Below, one piece after another: positions 34,315 through 42,145 of a stretch of 64,000 bases of DNA (position 1 is its first letter; each line of letters opens with the position of its first letter). The position numbers and the translations under genes were made by a program. Origin of the DNA: Bacillus infantis (GTDB lineage: Bacteria > Bacillota > Bacilli > Bacillales > Cytobacillaceae); the NCBI RefSeq assembly GCF_020171945.1, contig NZ_JAIVAP010000009.1, forward strand, positions 62,001-126,000, in the 5' to 3' direction. The notes below the pieces were generated by a model. It ran no database searches, was not told the origin of the DNA, and worked only from the letters and a program-made list of their open reading frames with translations.

Positions 34315-34926
34315 TTATATTTTTCCAATCATATTCGGGTCGCTGATCATTCCCTGCTGGCCCGGCATCCAGTTGGCAGGTGTGCCTTTGCCTGTCTGTT
34401 TTGCATACTGGAGGGCTTGAAGGATGCGGACATGCTCATGGAGATTGCGGCCGATATTGCCGGGATAAATCAATTTTGCCTGAATGATCTGCTCCGGGTT
34501 CAAGAACACAGATGCCCGGAATGATGCGCCTGAGTTTTCATCAAGAACGCGGTAGGCCTTGCTGATGCTGTGGGTCCGGTCGCTCAGGAGCGGGAAGGTC
34601 ACATGCTTCAGGGAAGGCGATGTTTCTTTGAACACTTTGTGGGAATAGACGCTGTCCGTGCTGATGGCCAGGACTTCCACATTCATGTTCTTTACATAAG
34701 GGTAAATAGCGGCGACCGCCGCCAATTCTGTCGGTCAGACAAAGGTAAAGTCGCTGGGGTAAAAAAACAGCAGCACCCACTGGCCCTTGAAATCCTGCAG
34801 GCTGACCTTCTGGATTCCCTGGTCAATGACGGCATCAGCTGTAAACAGCGGGGCAGGATCCCCTTTTGTAGCTGTAAAAGGCATAGGCTGTTTGGCCAGT
34901 TCCTCCGCCTGGTACGCTTCCCGCAT
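34315..34926 (-). CDS. Selenocysteine-containing peroxiredoxin (UGA-encoded Sec64)
   Basis: A 203-residue AhpC/Prx1-type peroxiredoxin read through an in-frame UGA (34735-34737). Residues before it read PSDFTFV and after it PTELAAVAA, so the UGA occupies exactly the peroxidatic Cys of the FVCPTEL motif. The frame is otherwise intact to the C-terminal PANWMPG. Downstream of UGA a 7-bp hairpin with a GGUC loop resembles a bacterial SECIS. The protein contains no Cys; the usual C-terminal VCPA reads GTPA, so the resolving Cys is missing and reduction must use an external thiol. ATG at 34926 has GGAG 8 bp upstream. A pseudogene is the alternative, made unlikely by the exact position. Confidence 0.85.
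34707..34724 (-). promoter_or_regulatory. Candidate SECIS element of the selenoperoxiredoxin
   Basis: Counting from the base after UGA, bases 11-17 pair with 22-28 (one G-U pair) around the loop GGUC at 18-21. Spacing and loop are nearly those remembered for the E. coli fdhF SECIS, whose loop also carries GGUC at about +19 to +22. Confidence 0.75.
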
Positions 34927-34944
34927 ACGCATCTCTCCTTTCTA

Positions 34945-34975
34945 ATGTGCTATATATCATTATAGATATGCACAT
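34945..34975. promoter_or_regulatory. 31-bp dyad in the peroxiredoxin promoter region
   Basis: ATGTGC (34945-34950) and GCACAT (34970-34975) flank an A/T-rich core containing CATTATAG, half of which resembles a PerR box. It lies 19 bp upstream of the start codon, between divergent genes. PerR control is only a suggestion. Confidence 0.4.
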
Positions 34976-35075
34976 CCTGCAAAAGCTGAACAAGTTTTGG
35001 GCACATATCCGGCGGCCGGGGCGGGAAAGCTACGATAAGAACCTATTCCCACCTATGAAAGGAGACGATCTGCTT

Positions 35076-35234
35076 ATGTCACGAGGAGAACATTTTAACC
35101 ATAAACGCAAAGGGCATCCCGGAAACTTCCCTGAGGGGACGCTAGTTGAAAGGCACTCTAAAGACGCGATTGAGGATGAAGAATTCATCGTCGTCCAGGA
35201 AGCCTTTAAAAACCGGGTCGAAGAAGAAGATTAA
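35076..35234 (+). CDS. Small hydrophilic protein (52 aa)
   Basis: ATG at 35076 follows AAAGGAG by 11 bp. The product begins MSRGEHFNHKRKGHPGNFPEG and ends in an acidic stretch KNRVEEED. It has a basic N-terminal half, an acidic C-terminal half and no hydrophobic segment. I do not recognise the family. It is divergent from the selenoperoxiredoxin and followed by a terminator. An upstream ATG at 34947 would add unsupported sequence. Confidence 0.6.
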   Translation: MSRGEHFNHKRKGHPGNFPEGTLVERHSKDAIEDEEFIVVQEAFKNRVEEED

Positions 35235-35239
35235 GCATA

Positions 35240-35271
35240 AGGGGAGGCGGTCCTCCCCTATTTTATTTTTC
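35240..35271. terminator. Terminator of the small gene
   Basis: AGGGGAGG and CCTCCCCT stem followed by ATTTTATTTTT; it overlaps the 3' end of hutH. Confidence 0.85.
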
Positions 35272-36745
35272 CTTCCTTCAGCCAGGCTGCACATTTTTCA
35301 ATATCCTTGGAGAAAATCCTGTCTTCCGTAATAGAAGGCACAATCTCCCTTGCTTTTTCATAAATTTTTCTCGTTTTCGGAGCCATTTTTTCAACGCCCC
35401 TGAACTCGGCTGCCTGCAGGGCGCAGATCAGCTCAATTGCCAGCACCCGGGTCGCATTCTGGATGATCTGCCACGCATGCCGGGATCCGATCGTCCCCAT
35501 GCTCACATGGTCCTCCTGGTTGGCGGAGGACGGAATGGAATCAACACTCGCCGGATGGGCCAGCGTCTTATTTTCCGAAACAAGCGATGCCGCGCTGTAT
35601 TGCATGATCATGGCTCCAGACTGGAGGCCAGGCTCCGGGCTTAAGAACGCAGGCAGGTCGCTCAGCTGCGGATTGACGAGCCGCTCGATTCTTCTTTCCG
35701 AAATATTGGCCAGCTCTGCCACAGCAATCTTCATAAAATCCATTGCAAAAGCGATCGGCTGCCCATGAAAGTTTCCGCCCGAAATGACCCGGTCCCCCTC
35801 ATCAAAAATCAGCGGATTATCGGTCGCTGCATTCATTTCAATCTCCAATTTTTCTTTTACATAATCAAGCGCCTGCCAGCTGGCGCCATGAACCTGGGGG
35901 ATGCAACGGAGGGAATAGGCATCCTGGACGCGGAGCTGCCCCTGAACGGTCGTCAGCCGGCTTCCGGCAAGATAATCCCTCATCCTTGCTGCAGTATCAA
36001 TCTGCTGCTGATAGCCGCGCGCCAGATGGATCCCTTCATCGAAGGCATCCGTAATGCCGTTCAGGCCTTCCATCGTTATAGCCGCAATCATCTCGCTTTG
36101 AAAAGCCAGCTGCTCTGCTTCGAGATAAGCGACCGCACCCATGCTGGTCATAGCCTGGGTGCCGTTGATGAGGGCAAGCCCCTCCTTCGCCTCCAGATGG
36201 AAAGGCGCAAGTCCGGCAGACTCGATGGCCTCTGATGAAGGCACCCTCTTCCCTTTATAAAAAACCTCCCCCTCACCAATCAGGGCAAGAGCAAGATGGG
36301 ACAATGGAGCAAGATCCCCGCTCGCGCCAAGCGAGCCCTGCTGCGGGATGACAGGGTGAATTTCTTCATTCAGGAACACAAGCAGCCTTTCAACCAGCTC
36401 CGGCCTCACACCTGAATATCCTTTTAACAGCGCATTTGCCCTCAGCAGCAGCATCGCCCTTGAAACAGATTCAGGAAAAGGCTCCCCCACCCCGCATGCA
36501 TGGGAACGAATGAGATTCAGCTGAAGCGCCTTAACATCCTTCTGATTGATCAGCACATCGCTGAACTTGCCAAAACCTGTATTGATCCCATAGATGACCC
36601 TTTCTTCTTCAACAATCCTGCGCACCGCCTCATGGCTTTGCTTCACCAGCTCCATACTCCCGGCAGATGCAGCCGCCTGTTCTTTTTCAAAAACAATCTC
36701 CCTAACCTGTTCCAATGTTAATGTGCCGCCTGTCAATTCAATCAT
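35258..36745 (-). CDS. hutH: Histidine ammonia-lyase
   Basis: A 495-residue lyase converting histidine to urocanate and ammonia. [14 protein letters not shown] near residues 137-150 contains the Ala-Ser-Gly that cyclises to the MIO cofactor; [10 protein letters not shown] near 52 and the C-terminal [19 protein letters not shown] agree with HutH. The other hut genes (hutU, hutI, hutG, hutP) are not adjacent, so it is alone here. A terminator-like hairpin in its leader suggests attenuation. Confidence 0.93.
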   Translation of the reverse strand: MIELTGGTLTLEQVREIVFEKEQAAASAGSMELVKQSHEAVRRIVEEERVIYGINTGFGKFSDVLINQKDVKALQLNLIRSHACGVGEPFPESVSRAMLLLRANALLKGYSGVRPELVERLLVFLNEEIHPVIPQQGSLGASGDLAPLSHLALALIGEGEVFYKGKRVPSSEAIESAGLAPFHLEAKEGLALINGTQAMTSMGAVAYLEAEQLAFQSEMIAAITMEGLNGITDAFDEGIHLARGYQQQIDTAARMRDYLAGSRLTTVQGQLRVQDAYSLRCIPQVHGASWQALDYVKEKLEIEMNAATDNPLIFDEGDRVISGGNFHGQPIAFAMDFMKIAVAELANISERRIERLVNPQLSDLPAFLSPEPGLQSGAMIMQYSAASLVSENKTLAHPASVDSIPSSANQEDHVSMGTIGSRHAWQIIQNATRVLAIELICALQAAEFRGVEKMAPKTRKIYEKAREIVPSITEDRIFSKDIEKCAAWLKEGKIK

Positions 36746-36769
36746 TGTTATTCCCCCTCAGCATATTAG

Positions 36770-36818
36770 CGAAATAAAGAAGAGGCTGCATTCAAACCAG
36801 GGTTTGAAATACAGCCTC
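36770..36818 (-). promoter_or_regulatory. Terminator-like leader hairpin of hutH
   Basis: GAGGCTG...CAGCCTC (36782-36818) with inner TTCAAACC/GGTTTGAA pairing is followed on the minus strand by TTCTTTATTT. It lies between the promoter (36896-36925) and the hutH start, where an attenuator would be. Confidence 0.65.
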
Positions 36819-36895
36819 TTTCGAAAATGTTATAAGTTGATGTGTTTTCCTCTTCATTGCGCATCATCCATTATGATTTATTTATTCTATTCTTC

Positions 36896-36925
36896 ATTGT
36901 ATGAATAGACTTTTTATGATGTCAA
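36896..36925 (-). promoter_or_regulatory. Sigma-A promoter of hutH
   Basis: Minus strand: TTGACA (36920-36925), 18-bp spacer, TACAAT (36896-36901). The leader to hutH is about 140 nt long. Confidence 0.7.
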
Positions 36926-37041
36926 CAGAATTTTACCAAATTTTAACATATTAGATTGTTAGATGATTAGCATGGTAGCGGGGTGAAGTTTTTTGGCAGC
37001 GGGCTGTTTTGTGGCTTTTCGGGTGGATGAATGATGGAGTT

Positions 37042-37133
37042 GGTAGATTATCCGCTCAATTGATTAAATTAATCGCTAAATCGGTAGATTAATGCTCTCA
37101 ATCGGCAGATTAATTCGCTAGTTCGGTAGATTC
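37042..37133 (+). repeat. GGTAGATTA array, copy 1
   Basis: A 92-bp segment with GGTAGATTA-like cores near 37042, 37083, 37104 and 37125 (21-bp period, one degenerate unit at about 37062). It is nearly identical to the segment at 37258-37350. Confidence 0.8.
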
Positions 37134-37257
37134 CGCTCTCATACCATTAAAATAGCCGCAATGGAGGCACTCCACTCACAAAAATACCGCAAACCCTGGC
37201 AGCTCCCGCTCTCAAACTGGTTAAAAACCACGAATTTGCAGCCGATTTCGCGGAGGT

Positions 37258-37350
37258 GGTAGATTATCCGCTCAATTGGTTAAATTAATCGCTAATTCGG
37301 TAGATTAATGCTCTCAATCGGCAGATTAATTCGCTAGTTCGGTAGATTCC
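37258..37350 (+). repeat. GGTAGATTA array, copy 2
   Basis: A near-identical direct copy of 37042-37133, differing at only a few positions, separated from it by about 125 bp. The rest of the gap 36930-37437 shows no gene. Confidence 0.8.
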
Positions 37351-37437
37351 CCGCCTCCCAGAGCTCTCTCCCTTCATCCGCCCACCTCATTAACGACATT
37401 ACCGGATCATCCTCCGCCTCGAAAGCTCCGCCCAATC

Positions 37438-37466
37438 AAAAAAAACCGCTTCTCAGCGGTTTTTTC
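37438..37466 (-). terminator. Terminator of pssA
   Basis: AAAAAACCGCT, TCTC loop, AGCGGTTTTTT; it overlaps the end of pssA. Confidence 0.9.
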
Positions 37467-38166
37467 AGTCGATATCCTTCTTATTTTTCCCTTTTACAAA
37501 GATATAGGCCAGATAGGCGATATACATGGGTGCCGCAATATAGATCAGGTAGGGAAACTGCTCGTATGTTCCTTTGTAGATCAGATACAGAAGGCAGCCG
37601 AGAAAGATGGTGACAATCGTTCCGTATTTCGGAAGCGGGACTTCCTTCAGGCTTGGGATCCTGATTTTTGAGACCATTAGAAAGCATAATGCTGTAAAAA
37701 TAACGGTCGTGACGATATTCGGGATTTTGTCCCCGAACAGCGTGAGGAGCGCCATGATGCCCCCTGCAGCCGTGATTGGGACGCCGACGAAATAATTCAT
37801 AGACGATTTTGGGGAACTGATATTGAACCTGGCCAGCCTGAATGCTCCGAACAGCGGGAAAAGGCCGGCGACTGCAAGGCCAAGAATATCGAATTGATAA
37901 AAATATGTATAATACACTAAAAAGGACGGCGCCACCCCGAAAGTGACGATGTCTGCGAGCGAGTCGAGCTCTTTTCCGAGCGCGCTGTCAGCCTTCAGCA
38001 TCCGGGCAAGCCTGCCGTCCATGCTGTCAAGCATCATGCCGATCAGAATGAGGATCGCCGCATTCTTGAATTGGCCGTTCGCTGCAAACCCTATAGATAG
38101 GAAACCGCAGTACAGGTTTCCCTGAGTGACAAGATTGGGGATAGATTTCGTAAATCGTAATCGCAC
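37465..38166 (-). CDS. pssA: CDP-diacylglycerol--serine O-phosphatidyltransferase
   Basis: A 233-residue CDP-alcohol phosphatidyltransferase making phosphatidylserine at the membrane. The catalytic signature DG-xx-AR-x8-G-xxx-D-xxx-D reads DGRLAR...GKELDSLAD near residues 50-73. About seven to eight hydrophobic segments follow. The start is GTG. In B. subtilis pssA is followed by psd; here no psd adjoins. Length and the VPLPKYGTIVTIF-type C-terminus suggest the archaeal/Bacillus PssA type. Confidence 0.88.
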   Translation of the reverse strand: MRLRFTKSIPNLVTQGNLYCGFLSIGFAANGQFKNAAILILIGMMLDSMDGRLARMLKADSALGKELDSLADIVTFGVAPSFLVYYTYFYQFDILGLAVAGLFPLFGAFRLARFNISSPKSSMNYFVGVPITAAGGIMALLTLFGDKIPNIVTTVIFTALCFLMVSKIRIPSLKEVPLPKYGTIVTIFLGCLLYLIYKGTYEQFPYLIYIAAPMYIAYLAYIFVKGKNKKDID

Positions 38167-38203
38167 AGGCTTCCATCACACTCCAGCAACATAATATGTA
38201 CGC

Positions 38204-38240
38204 CGGGTGCCAGGCACATTTACCCCGTGCCTGGCACCCG
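38204..38240. repeat. Perfect 14-bp inverted repeat of the GGTGCC family
   Basis: CGGGTGCCAGGCAC (38204-38217) and GTGCCTGGCACCCG (38227-38240) are exact complements around a 9-nt loop. Each arm holds the GGTGCCAGGCAC head of the dispersed repeat. A decayed GGTGCCTGTCACC lies near 38376. Confidence 0.75.
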
Positions 38241-38389
38241 CAGCCGTTACAGCCATTATACCACTTCAATGCGGCAGGGAAGAAAAAAACTGGGGCAAAA
38301 GTTTGTCTTTCCCTTTACCCGCAGTCCTGAAGTGCTAATCACAAGGCCACCCGCAACTGGTCTATAACTGGTATAGGTGCCTGTCACCT

Positions 38390-38587
38390 TCACTCCCCCC
38401 TCTCCATCATCTCGAAAAAGCCGGGAACTTCCTCCAGTTTGTTGTCGCGGAGCTTGCGGAGGACAGCTTCGCGCAGTTCCTGCTCGAGGTCTTCCCGGTT
38501 TTCCTTGCCTGTCTGGTATAGGGATTTTTTGATTTTAGGCTCGATGGCCTTCATGATTTCCTCTATTTCCTGCTGTGACAAATTCAT
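38390..38587 (-). CDS. rsoA: RsoA-like co-sigma factor
   Basis: A 65-residue protein. EPKIKKSLYQTGKENREDLEQELREAVLRKL resembles the end of sigma region 2, and the order sigO - yvrJ - rsoA-like follows the B. subtilis SigO locus. In B. subtilis RsoA supplies the -10-recognising region missing from SigO. ATG at 38587 follows AAAGGGTGA; a longer in-frame start at 38611 lies inside yvrJ. Assignment is by family logic and context. Confidence 0.7.
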   Translation of the reverse strand: MNLSQQEIEEIMKAIEPKIKKSLYQTGKENREDLEQELREAVLRKLRDNKLEEVPGFFEMMERGE

Positions 38588-38591
38588 GATT

Positions 38592-38756
38592 TCACCCTTT
38601 GTCTTTTTCAATCTGTGCGATGCTTCGGGAAATGTCCTCCATTTTTGTTTTCAGCTGTTCAAACCGGTTTTCATAGCGGTGCAGCAAATACATGGTAATG
38701 GCAATGGGGAATCCGAAATTGCCGATGATCTGCAAAAGATTCAGCTGTTCAAGCAT
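38592..38756 (-). CDS. yvrJ: YvrJ family protein
   Basis: A 54-residue protein. An N-terminal membrane segment (LLQIIGNFGFPIAITMYLL) is followed by HRYENRFEQLKTKMEDIS and a charged tail, the pattern of YvrJ. ATG at 38756 overlaps the sigO stop by 8 bp; the stop lies 5 bp before the rsoA start. In B. subtilis YvrJ belongs to the SigO-RsoA regulon; its function is unclear. Confidence 0.82.
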   Translation of the reverse strand: MLEQLNLLQIIGNFGFPIAITMYLLHRYENRFEQLKTKMEDISRSIAQIEKDKG

Positions 38757-39294
38757 TGTATTTCCTCCTTATGGTTTCAATCGCCTTATTTTTAGTCTTT
38801 GATACTGCCTGCGGGCTGATGCCGAGCAATCTGGCTGTTTCGGCATCAGGGAGGCTGCGGACAAATGCATAAAAGAGAATTTCCTGCTGCCTTGGTGTCA
38901 GCGCTTTGATGATTCTGGCTAGCCGGGGATCGGCTGTGTAATCTTCCAGCCTGCCGGAGGGGATTTCCATGAAAGGCCGGAGCGCTGACTCGTCTTCGAG
39001 GAGCTGTATCATGGGTTCTGCCCCGCTCTCTGCTTCTGAAGCAGGCACATCCAGTGTGAGCTGATATCTGGCGCGCAATTCCCTCGTCTTCATGTCGAAC
39101 TTCCTTGACTCATAATAAATGGTCTTACTTAGATAAGAAACGAAGCGGACATGCCTGAAATACCTTTTAAAGGCTGCTTCAAGCCGGGCTTTATTTTTCT
39201 CATGGGGATCATCCAGATAATCCTCATACAGCTTTTGATGCGCTTCCTGCCTCAAAAATTCACGAACCACCATATTCGGCTCCCTGCCTTCCAT
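38749..39294 (-). CDS. sigO: SigO-like sigma factor (split sigma)
   Basis: A 181-residue sigma-70-type protein. The C-terminal region 4 is clear: LTPRQQEILFYAFVRSLPDAETARLLGISPQAVSKTKNKAIETIRRKY. The N-terminal part has only a weak region 2-like stretch (FRHVRFVSYLSKTIYYESRKFD), consistent with SigO, which needs RsoA for -10 recognition. It has a strong GAGGAGGTG ribosome-binding site. It heads the sigO-yvrJ-rsoA operon. In B. subtilis the pair turns on oxdC; no oxalate decarboxylase is in this window. Confidence 0.78.
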   Translation of the reverse strand: MEGREPNMVVREFLRQEAHQKLYEDYLDDPHEKNKARLEAAFKRYFRHVRFVSYLSKTIYYESRKFDMKTRELRARYQLTLDVPASEAESGAEPMIQLLEDESALRPFMEIPSGRLEDYTADPRLARIIKALTPRQQEILFYAFVRSLPDAETARLLGISPQAVSKTKNKAIETIRRKYNA

Positions 39295-39312
39295 TTTGAC
39301 ACCTCCTCATTT

Positions 39313-39366
39313 AGAACGTATGTTCTGTTTTTGAGTTAAAAAAATGAGAACAAGCTTGCCTGTTCT
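39313..39366. promoter_or_regulatory. Two AGAAC/GTTCT dyads upstream of sigO
   Basis: AGAACGTATGTTCT (39313-39326) fits GAAC-N4-GTTC, the core of the Bacillus LexA box. AGAACA...TGTTCT (39347-39366, 8-bp loop) is a second perfect dyad. Both lie within 75 bp of the sigO start. They could be LexA, SinR or SigO-specific sites. Confidence 0.5.
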
Positions 39367-39576
39367 ACTTTATAAAGTATAAAAATTATGAAAAAAAACA
39401 ACCTGTCCTGCATTATTTTAACATTGCCCTCCCTTTTTTATAAGGGCCTTTGGTGCCAGCTGCTGTTATTTCCTTTATATCCTTTTTACCGGCTTCCCAT
39501 TCTGTTTGTCCATTACAATTTTTCCTGCGTTTCCGTTATACTTATAGAGGAAGCACAGATTTGAAAGGAGCTTTAC

Positions 39577-41673
39577 ATGAAATCACTCGTACTTGCGGAA
39601 AAACCGAGTGTGGCCCGGGAGATTGCCCGTGTGCTCGGCTGTACGCAGACTCATAAATCTTATATAGAAGGAAATAAATACATTGTCACTTGGGCGCTCG
39701 GCCATCTGGTTGAACTGAAAATGCCTGAGAATTATGATACGAAATTCAAGCATTGGAACCTGGAGGACCTGCCGATCATCCCTGACCGGATGGGACTGAA
39801 GGTCATGAAGCAGACAAGCCACCAGTTCCGTGCCATTGACACGCTTTCCAAACGGAAAGATATCAGCGAAATCATCATCGCGACCGATGCCGGACGTGAA
39901 GGTGAGCTGGTAGCCCGCTGGATTCTCGAAAAAATTTATTGGAAAAAGCCGGTCAAGCGCCTGTGGATCTCCTCTGTCACAGACCGTGCGATTAAAGAAG
40001 GCTTCCAGAGCCTGAAGCCCGGGGACCAGTTCCTTGCCCTGTACGATTCAGCGGTATGCCGCGCTGAAGCTGACTGGCTGATCGGATTGAATGTGACAAG
40101 GGCTTTGACTACAAAATACAATGACCCGCTCTCTGCCGGGCGTGTACAGACACCAACGCTTGCCCTGATCATGGAAAGGGAGAAAATGATCCAATCCTTC
40201 ACTCCGAAGGAATACTGGACGATTTCAGCCCAGGTTGGGCCGTTTAAAGCAGACTGGGAAAAGAATGGCGAGAAGAGGACTTTTTCTAAAGATGCTGCAG
40301 AAGCCATCGTTGCGAAAACCAATTCAGCCAAAGCTTTGATCCAGTCCATCAGCCGCAAGGAAAAAAGCGAGCAGCAGCCGCTTCCTTATGATCTGACCGA
40401 GCTGCAGCGGGATGCCAATAAGCGCTTCGGCTTTTCGGCGAAAAAGACATCCAATGTCCTGCAGCGATTGTATGAGCAATACAAGCTTGTCACCTACCCG
40501 AGGACCGATTCCCGCTACCTGACAAAGGATATGGAAGCAACGATGCTGGACCGCCTGCATGGAATCGCCTCCGGCTACAGGGACGAGGTGAAGCCGCTTC
40601 TGGCCAAAAAAGGGAAGGTCCTTGCCAAGCGCGTGTTCAACAATGAAAAGGTAACCGACCACCATGCCATCATCCCAACCGAGGAGCGCCTCATCCTGAG
40701 CGACCTGGATAATGATGAGAAAAAGCTGTACGACATCATTGTCCGCCGCTTCCTGGCTCTTTTCCATGAGCCGTACAAATATGAAACGATCCAGGCTTCC
40801 TTTGACCTGAACGGCGAATCATTCTCAACAAGAGAAACCGCCGTTATCGAAGAAGGCTTCCGGCAGGTGACAGGAAAAGGTGAAGAAAAGGAAGTTAAGC
40901 TGAATCTTGCTTCACTGGCTAAAGGACAGTCTCTGACAGTAAAATCAGTCTCTTCCGAGCAAAAGCTGACTGAGCCGCCTGCACGCTATACCGAGGCCGA
41001 CATTTTATCACAAATGGAAAAATACAGCCTTGGCACACCTGCGACAAGGGCAGAAATCATCGAACGCCTCATTACGACCGAAGCCGTTGAACGCCAGGCC
41101 GGCGGACGCCTCCACCCAACAGGCAAAGGCAAGCAGCTGATGGACCTTGTGAACGAGGACCTTAAATCACCTGAGCTCACAGCCAAATGGGAGCAGGAGC
41201 TTGAAGCGATTGCCCGCGGCAAGGCAAGCCCGAAGGAATTTTTGAAAAAGATCCGCCAGCAGACCCAGCAGCTGGTATCTGAAATCAAGACAAGCGACAA
41301 ATCGTACAGAGCCCATAATCTGACCGGCAGCAAATGCCCGGAATGCGGCTCCTTCCTGAAAGAGCGCAACACCAAGGACGGCAAAGTGCTCGTCTGCTCT
41401 GACATGGAATGCAGCTACCGGAAGCGCAAAGATCCAAAGCTCTCCAACCGCCGCTGCCCGCAATGCCATAAAAAGATGGAAATCCATAATGGCAAGGCCG
41501 GCACCTACTTCCAGTGCCGCCCGTGCAATGTTGTGGAAAAAGCGCAGAATAAAAAGAAAGCAGTCAACAAGCGCGAAGAACGCAAGCTTGTGCAGAAATA
41601 CAGCAAAAACGAAGAATCCTTCGGAACCAGCCTCGGCGATCTGCTGAAAGCGGCCATGAAGGACGACGATTGA
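39577..41673 (+). CDS. topB: DNA topoisomerase III
   Basis: A 698-residue type IA topoisomerase. The Toprim domain opens with LVLAEKPSVAREIARVLG and continues with TDAGREGELVARWI; the active-site tyrosine is in VTYPRTDSRYL near residue 308. The C-terminus carries two zinc-ribbon clusters (CPECGSFL and CPQCHKKM). ATG at 39577 follows GAAAGGAG. It relaxes negative supercoils and decatenates. Single gene with a strong terminator. Confidence 0.94.
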   Translation: MKSLVLAEKPSVAREIARVLGCTQTHKSYIEGNKYIVTWALGHLVELKMPENYDTKFKHWNLEDLPIIPDRMGLKVMKQTSHQFRAIDTLSKRKDISEIIIATDAGREGELVARWILEKIYWKKPVKRLWISSVTDRAIKEGFQSLKPGDQFLALYDSAVCRAEADWLIGLNVTRALTTKYNDPLSAGRVQTPTLALIMEREKMIQSFTPKEYWTISAQVGPFKADWEKNGEKRTFSKDAAEAIVAKTNSAKALIQSISRKEKSEQQPLPYDLTELQRDANKRFGFSAKKTSNVLQRLYEQYKLVTYPRTDSRYLTKDMEATMLDRLHGIASGYRDEVKPLLAKKGKVLAKRVFNNEKVTDHHAIIPTEERLILSDLDNDEKKLYDIIVRRFLALFHEPYKYETIQASFDLNGESFSTRETAVIEEGFRQVTGKGEEKEVKLNLASLAKGQSLTVKSVSSEQKLTEPPARYTEADILSQMEKYSLGTPATRAEIIERLITTEAVERQAGGRLHPTGKGKQLMDLVNEDLKSPELTAKWEQELEAIARGKASPKEFLKKIRQQTQQLVSEIKTSDKSYRAHNLTGSKCPECGSFLKERNTKDGKVLVCSDMECSYRKRKDPKLSNRRCPQCHKKMEIHNGKAGTYFQCRPCNVVEKAQNKKKAVNKREERKLVQKYSKNEESFGTSLGDLLKAAMKDDD

Positions 41674-41677
41674 TAGC

Positions 41678-41711
41678 AGGACCCCGGCCGGCAGCGGCCG
41701 GGGTCTTTTTT
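41678..41711 (+). terminator. Terminator after topB
   Basis: AGGACCCCGGCCG...CGGCCGGGGTC followed by T7. Confidence 0.92.
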
Positions 41712-41779
41712 ATTGGCTGAACACTTCCGGCAGGTTCCGATTCCCCTCGCCCCCCGTGACGGCAGTATTAGCGCGGCCC

Positions 41780-41950
41780 AAGGGACATTTATGATGCGCC
41801 TCCGAAGCTTTCGGAGGGAGGTTCCGAGGGTTTTCAGATAAGCTGACAAGTTCCGAAAAGGGTTCCGAATGCCTCGGAGGGCTTTTGCGCGAAAGGCCAT
41901 TCTGTTCGGAGGGGGGCTGCGAAGCTTTCGGAAGGCACCTTCGAACCCGA
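41780..41950. repeat. Decayed CGAAGCTTTCGGA repeats
   Basis: CGAAGCTTTCGGAGGG near 41807 and CGAAGCTTTCGGAAGG near 41921, with TTCCGA-type fragments between. The core is palindromic. No gene is seen in the gap 41712-42145. Confidence 0.55.
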
Positions 41951-41951
41951 G

Positions 41952-42012
41952 AGTGCCTGGCACCTTCAAAAGACACTTTTACCCTATTTGTCCTTTTGCG
42001 GTGCCTGACATT
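41952..42012. repeat. Single unit of the GGTGCC-headed 48-bp repeat
   Basis: AGTGCCTGGCACC, then AAAGACACTTTT, TTTGTCCTTTTGCGG and TGCCTGACA: the same order of parts as the tandem array near 50.5 kb. Confidence 0.65.
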
Positions 42013-42145
42013 CTCCTTCATTCTCCTTGGCATCCCCATCTGCATATCTCCCCTGCCAGTCTTCCTCCCCCATTTCTCCACTTTTAACGGAATATTTCCA
42101 CCTCTCAGTCCATAGTCATCTACTAATTATGGAAGGAGTGATAAG

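Noticed and set aside
34315-34932. Two separate short genes or a broken peroxiredoxin pseudogene
   Set aside because: The only interruption is UGA at the catalytic Cys codon, followed by a SECIS-like hairpin, and a second gene in the window shows the same pattern. Internal starts after the UGA lack ribosome-binding sites.
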